From assembly GCA_022376515.1 (NCBI GenBank), contig WTXI01000370.1, forward strand, positions 1 to 33,314: 33,314 nt of DNA. Reading direction: 5' to 3'. The stretch's first letter is position 1. Every line of letters begins with the position of its first letter. Made by a program: the position numbers and the translations under genes. Shown here piece after piece: positions 29,091-33,314 of the stretch. The notes beneath the pieces are model-generated. The model saw nothing but the letters and a program-made list of their open reading frames with translations. It had not been told where the DNA came from and did no database searches. The stretch is from Lactifluus volemus. Lineage: Eukaryota; Basidiomycota; Agaricomycetes; Russulales; Russulaceae.

Positions 29091-29986
29091 TGTACGAGCT
29101 CCTGGGAGCCAGGGTGAGTTCGAGGGTGAGTTCGAGAGATGGGGAGGGGCTGGTTAAGGCAGCAGAAAGAGACGAGCGCCGAGACGATGAGGACGCTCGC
29201 GGCACGATTCGGAACAGGGAGATGAGGCATTCGAGAACGAGATCGCGGTGTCGAGACGTAGAGTTGAAAGTAGTTTTGTTGGAGACGAGAAAGCGAGAAG
29301 GAAACTTGATTTCTTAGCAGATGAAATAATCCGAATCAACAAGGAATTTATTGGATTGAGCAAGGCCTTTTATCTACTTCGTAGCAGATCTAAGATAAAT
29401 TTCTGAAGTCAACGAAAGTAGTAAGTCTCAATAGCTAGCTCGAGACATTATTTCGGGAGGCAGAGGTGAAACACGAAAGTATAAAGAAAGGAGAGAATAT
29501 GGTATGGTTGAAGTAGGTCTGTACGGCGTTGGCCGTAGGGACGTTGCATCGGACGACGCCCCGATGGGCTCGGGCCTCGCGCGAAGGCACTCGATAATAC
29601 GGAAAAAGGGGAAGTGGGAGCGGCAGTAAAGTTGGAAACGCCGTCGTAGGCTTCGTCTCGTAGTGCCGGCCATAGGAAGAGTCTGGAAGGAGTAAAGGTA
29701 AAAAGAATCTAGCAAAAATAAGTAGTCCAAGATCGAGGTCCCAGTGGGAGATACCTGGTATGTACAAATAAAATGGGTTTGGGGCATTGCTTGGCGAGTT
29801 TTGAATCTGCCGAAGGGTGTCGATGTCGGTCGACGTTGAGGTAATTGCAAAGAGTCAGGATCGAGGGGTGCGATGTTGAGATAAGATGAAGACGACTCAG
29901 AGGTGTCCAAATTGAGTCGAGGTTGAGGGCAGGCACGAAGTCGAAGATGACGAAATTCGAACCCAGCTGCTCAGTCTACCTTACGG
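29091..29986. mobile_element. Insertion of about 0.9 kb of unknown class
   Basis: Comparison with 2370-2400 shows extra DNA of about 896 bp between ggacatgc and tgcacgtctcctgg. It begins with a doubled gggtgagttcgag, contains AT-rich segments, and ends gaacccagctgctcagtctacc. No open frame looks coding and I find no clean terminal repeat or target duplication; only TGC flanks both sides. A degenerate solo LTR or a non-autonomous element are options. Edges are uncertain by about 10 bp. Confidence 0.5.
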
Positions 29987-30035
29987 TGCACGTCTCCTGG
30001 CTCTGCAGCCCAGCTGGGGTGATCATGCAGCTGAT

Positions 30036-31327
30036 AGAGTTATGGAACTCTCACGTCACGGTACATGGCATCCACCGTTTGTATATATCAGCGTCTTGAA
30101 TCTCACTAATCACGCTCGTGTCACTTTGACATTCCTCAACAAGCGACGTCGAACTGGGTTCCCATGTTGGTGAGTTGGCATTCCCCAGCCTGCACAGACC
30201 AACTGGCAGTTTGTGGCACTTAGCGAGCACGGTCCATCTACATCTAGATGCATCAAGAGCCGCTAATTGACTGGATGTATCTCAGTAGTGCTTGGGCATA
30301 TTGCACTAAGCATCATGTAGGCTAGCGCATACATGTGGTGCTTCGCCTTGTGTTTGGTAATCCGATATGAAGAAAATCCGATGAATACAGCACTGATAGA
30401 GGCACCCTCTCTTCATTTGCTACTCATTACTCATGGACTCATCAAAGTCAGGCTGTCGAAAACCAGACTTCCTAGGGGGCACTCGGGAGTCCCAATTCAA
30501 ATTACGAGGTGAACGGGTGACACTGACGATGTATCCAACTTTGTGCGGAAGTGGTAGCAGTACGGAGGAAACGATAGATGCCTCTGCTTTAATGCATGGA
30601 GGCCAAATCAGGTCGATCCCTCAGGGATCGGCATATTTCAAACCGCCACGACTTTGCCACACGGTGAAAAGCTAAACACGTCGGCTTGCTTTGTCAGATA
30701 TTGTGTACTTTATGAATCGGGATGACCCAGGGCATCCCGACCCAGGGCCACGTTGCCCGTTGGAGGGGCGGGCGCTGCCCCAAGGAGGTCGTGGTAGGGA
30801 TGTTTGTGATTATCTCAGCGTCGGGGTAACTGTACAATACTTGTGCACGCTACACTTCCCACGCCTATCCCTGCTTGCCCGCTGTCCGTTGTCCCAATCT
30901 CTACTCCACCGTGTCCAGGAAAAGTGTGCCGTAACAAAGAATTACATCATTTTCACGTGATGGTAACAGTCACATTTTCACTTCGCACGCTTTGGACAAC
31001 CCCGAGTGTCACCCACTCACGGACGTGACTGTCACCATAACGCCCCGACGCGCCTCCTCCCAAATTAGCTATGTGCACCCACCTCCTTAGATATAGTTAG
31101 TCCTTCCCGCCCCCGGAATTACCAGTTGTAGCTAGACCTTTGATTGTCATGAAATTGTGTATATCTACGGCATGTAAAAAATTTAGACCTACACATTCAA
31201 CCCTGCACGGAGAATGGTAAAATGAAATTTTGTCCACTGAATGCAGGCCATTTACCTGGCAGTTGGTACTCAGAATGCAGAGTCGCAACAAGCTCGCAAC
31301 GGAATGAAATTATGAATTCAGAAGTGG
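30036..31327. other. Intergenic region
   Basis: No supported gene. Small inverted repeats occur, for example CGGGATG/CATCCCG at 30718-30739 and a 14-bp imperfect pair at 30960-30973/31025-31038. Nothing here can be assigned a function. Confidence 0.5.
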
Positions 31328-31335
31328 TATAAATA
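31328..31335 (+). promoter_or_regulatory. TATA box of the GRF zinc-finger gene
   Basis: tataaata lies 33 nt upstream of the ATG at 31368 and is the only such motif close by. The leader would be very short. Confidence 0.55.
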
Positions 31336-31367
31336 CATGATTTTTTGTTCAGCGAAGCCAACAGGCA

Positions 31368-32844
31368 ATGCCTGCACCACTCCCTGACTCCGTGCCTCCA
31401 AGCCCCCTCTCACCTCTCACCTCTCTGTCTTCTTCACCTATTGTTCCCCCCACTATGCCGAACGTTGTCGCGAACCCTGGCACTCCCCAGACTCCCAACA
31501 CTCCCAAGTATGACCCCGTATTCCGTCCATGGAAGCAAAAACTCCAATTTGCGACTTTCATCGGGTCTTTTGTTGGCAAAGATCAACCACTGAAGCCAGT
31601 CCCATAGTAAGTCATCTCTCCCACATTGGTTATGTGCATACTACTCACAGTTCGTGACTGCAGCCCTGAGATGCCCAGTGGCGAGCGTGTCGCTGTGTCT
31701 GGTCTTGAAGACTACTACAAGAAGCGGTGCTGGGAGATGCCCATGTGCTTCTGTGGACTTATGGATGGTATGGACCATCCTGCCCTGTTCTATGTGCCGC
31801 GGTCTCTTCGAAGCCCCAACTATGGACGCCCTATCATCATGTGCTCTATCATGAAGTGCTCCTACTGGGGTGAGTGATTGTACAAGCTATATGAGTAGGT
31901 CACTTACAGGCTCTCCGAACAGTTGATTTACAGGACTTCATCACAGCAAATCCCGACGTGCCACGACGCATCTATCCTCTTCGAGATGGTAAGTACCAGC
32001 GCCACCTACCAAGTACCTCACCAGATCATCGTTTCAGCACTGCGCTTGACCGCAAGCCAACTAATGGGGTCACCCGATCAGGATGGGAAACACCCCAGCC
32101 CATTTGAAACACCTACCAGAAAGAGTGGTCAGTAATGGTTATGCTTGCAATGAATCCTCTAATTACCCTTATGCAGTCACACCTAAGGTCCAAACGACGC
32201 CGACTATGGCCAGCTCCCAGCTGCCCCAGGTCGAAGCTGAGACACTGCCACCGTCTCAGGCCAGACCTAGTTCCCCCTCTGCGATCCGTAGGACTGACAC
32301 AGAGCTGTTGGACTATGGGGCCCCTCGTGAGTTCAAGTTGACCTACAGAACTGTCGAAAGATGCTTACACTCACTAGGTATCCCAGATATTTTTGGTACA
32401 AACTTTCAGTTCCAACAGGAACTCGAAGCGGCGATGGCCCCTCTAGGAGTTGAGGGCTCCCGGGCATTGCTCCTGACGATGTTCGACCCCAACTGCCCGG
32501 GGATTTCAATGTCCAAGTTCATACGCATAGTCAAACAGTGCCCACTGTGCAAGCTGTTGACATCTTCCAGTTTGATGCACATGCATCGTTGTCCATCTCC
32601 TAGTGGCTCCGGTGAGCAACTTAACGCCAGGCAGTATGAGGCCAGCGGTACCATCCGTAAGCGCCGTAAGATAGGAGGCCCCGCGTCCAGTGCGATTGCC
32701 ATGGCACAGCGAAACAGTGCTGGAGGAAGTGGCACTAAACCGACACGAAATCCTGTAGCCTTCTTCTCTCCAGAGCCAAAGCCGGTGATCGAACCTTCTC
32801 TGGAGCCAGTTGTTGTAATCGAGATCTCTTCGGATGATGACTGA
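31368..32844 (+). CDS. GRF-like zinc-finger protein with C-terminal SUMO-interacting-like motif
   Basis: Five exons with matching phases: 31368-31606, 31664-31869, 31923-31988, 32038-32127, 32177-32844. Introns are 57, 53, 49 and 49 nt with GTAAGT, GTGAGT, GTAAGT and GTCAGT donors. The product is 422 residues. The N-terminus is Pro/Ser-rich. A GRF-type zinc-finger pattern spans exons 2-3 (CFCG...SPNYGRPIIMC...KCSYW); such fingers bind single-stranded nucleic acid in DNA-repair proteins. A helical C-terminal region follows, with a Cys/His cluster (CPLCKLL...HMHRC) that may bind zinc, then a basic KRRK stretch (possible nuclear signal). The last residues, VVVIEISSDDD, fit a SUMO-interacting motif. 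A nuclear role is inferred; no ortholog is named. Confidence 0.8.
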
Positions 32845-33098
32845 TTGATACCCAGAGATTGCGCCAGCGTTGTAGATAGTGAAGATATCTATGTCATATA
32901 TCAGTGTTGGCTCATACAGATAAGCGAAATACCACTTATCTTATCTCATAAGTCTTGAATTACATGTAGTGTTTCCGTCCAGGCAAAGAAATAAAAGACG
33001 TACCATGTCGCATAGTCTTTTGGGTCCTCTTACAGTCCCTTTTCTCACTGTGCGATACATTGTCCATAGATTACGATGGTATAGAACACAAACAATTG
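32845..33098. other. Convergent intergenic region
   Basis: About 250 bases between the 3' ends of two convergent genes. aataaaag (32990-32997) may serve as a poly-A signal for the GRF gene. Nothing else is seen. Confidence 0.45.
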
Positions 33099-33314
33099 TC
33101 AGGAACGTACTCTAATTGGCTCTAACACGGCGAGGTGCTCGCTAGGGAGATGCATATCCAGTGAAGCACTTGGGGTTGCGAATCGTACAATGAACTGACC
33201 GTCATCCTTCCTGTCAACTATAGTACCTGAACAGCCAAATAGCTGGCAGTTCCTACTTATGACTACGATGTCACCACCTGCATTTGGCTCCCATGGGAAG
33301 AGGTACTTGGGATC
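33099..33314 (-). CDS. 3'-terminal exon of an unknown gene, cut by window edge
   Basis: The minus strand is open from the window edge for 71 codons to TGA at 33099-33101. The peptide (FPWEPNAGGDIVVISRN, LFGCSGTIVDRKDDGQFIVRF, EHLAVLEPIRVRS) has alternating hydrophobic strands and a G-D-I-V-V...G-x-I-V pattern, like a small SH3/KOW-type beta-barrel at a protein C-terminus. No start is visible, so it is the end of a longer gene to the right. The function is not recognised. Confidence 0.5.
   Translation of the reverse strand, partial: DPKYLFPWEPNAGGDIVVISRNCQLFGCSGTIVDRKDDGQFIVRFATPSASLDMHLPSEHLAVLEPIRVRS

Larger units (their letters stand above)
21420..30035 (+). repeat. Right copy of duplicated NWD-FIST block
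   Basis: This matches 1-2425 in direct orientation once the copia element (22351-27711 plus one 5-bp target copy) and an insertion of about 0.9 kb (about 29091-29986) are set aside. It begins within NWD exon 3 only because the left copy is cut by the window, so the duplication probably includes the rest of the NWD gene. Confidence 0.93.

Noticed and set aside
29945..29980. tRNA or SINE head (minus-strand ggttcgaat B-box-like motif)
   Set aside because: No A box at the right distance and no cloverleaf can be formed.
30960..31038. Imperfect 14-bp inverted repeat (atggtaacagtcac/gtgactgtcaccat) as a MITE
   Set aside because: Mismatched arms, about 80 bp, and no target duplication seen; insufficient evidence.

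Overview
The window looks like nuclear DNA of a filamentous basidiomycete, probably an Agaricomycete. The main reasons are a C2-NACHT-WD40 (NWD, NLR-like STAND) gene with many short introns of about 34-75 nt, a FIST-domain gene family of fungal type, and fungal-type Ty1/copia, LINE and hAT elements. The species cannot be named from sequence alone. All calls come from reading the sequence; no database search was run.

Layout. (1) 1-2425 is the left copy of a duplicated block. It holds the first exons of an NWD gene (minus strand, cut by the window edge) and, divergently, a decayed FIST-domain gene. (2) 2601-14227 is a pile of transposons that landed in about 0.5 kb of older sequence: a 2.6-kb non-autonomous hAT carrying a captured gene fragment, a 612-bp solo LTR, and an 8-kb LINE. 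The LINE's reverse transcriptase gene is interrupted by an 883-bp, hairpin-rich, LTR-like element. (3) 14228-15277 holds remnants of a minus-strand gene. (4) 16118-21690 is a complete-looking NWD gene with 11 inferred exons encoding about 1,680 residues; the last exon contains fourteen 43-residue WD40 repeats. (5) 21420-30035 is the right copy of the duplicated block. It begins inside the NWD gene, is split by a young, coding-intact copia element (22351-27711), and contains a second decayed FIST gene plus an insertion of about 0.9 kb. (6) 31368-32844 is a five-exon gene for a GRF-like zinc-finger protein ending in a SUMO-interacting-like motif. (7) The 3' end of a further minus-strand gene runs off the right edge.

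How it fits together. The core event is tandem duplication of a divergent NWD-FIST gene pair, with the copies about 21.4 kb apart. NWD proteins are fungal NLR-like receptors, with an NTPase switch and a WD40 sensor; some relatives control heterokaryon incompatibility. The FIST partner is broken in both copies by different lesions. The copia element landed in the former shared upstream region of the right pair, and the left copy preserves the empty site. The most unusual objects are the hairpin-rich insertion in the LINE, the hAT with a captured gene fragment, and the homogenised WD40 array.
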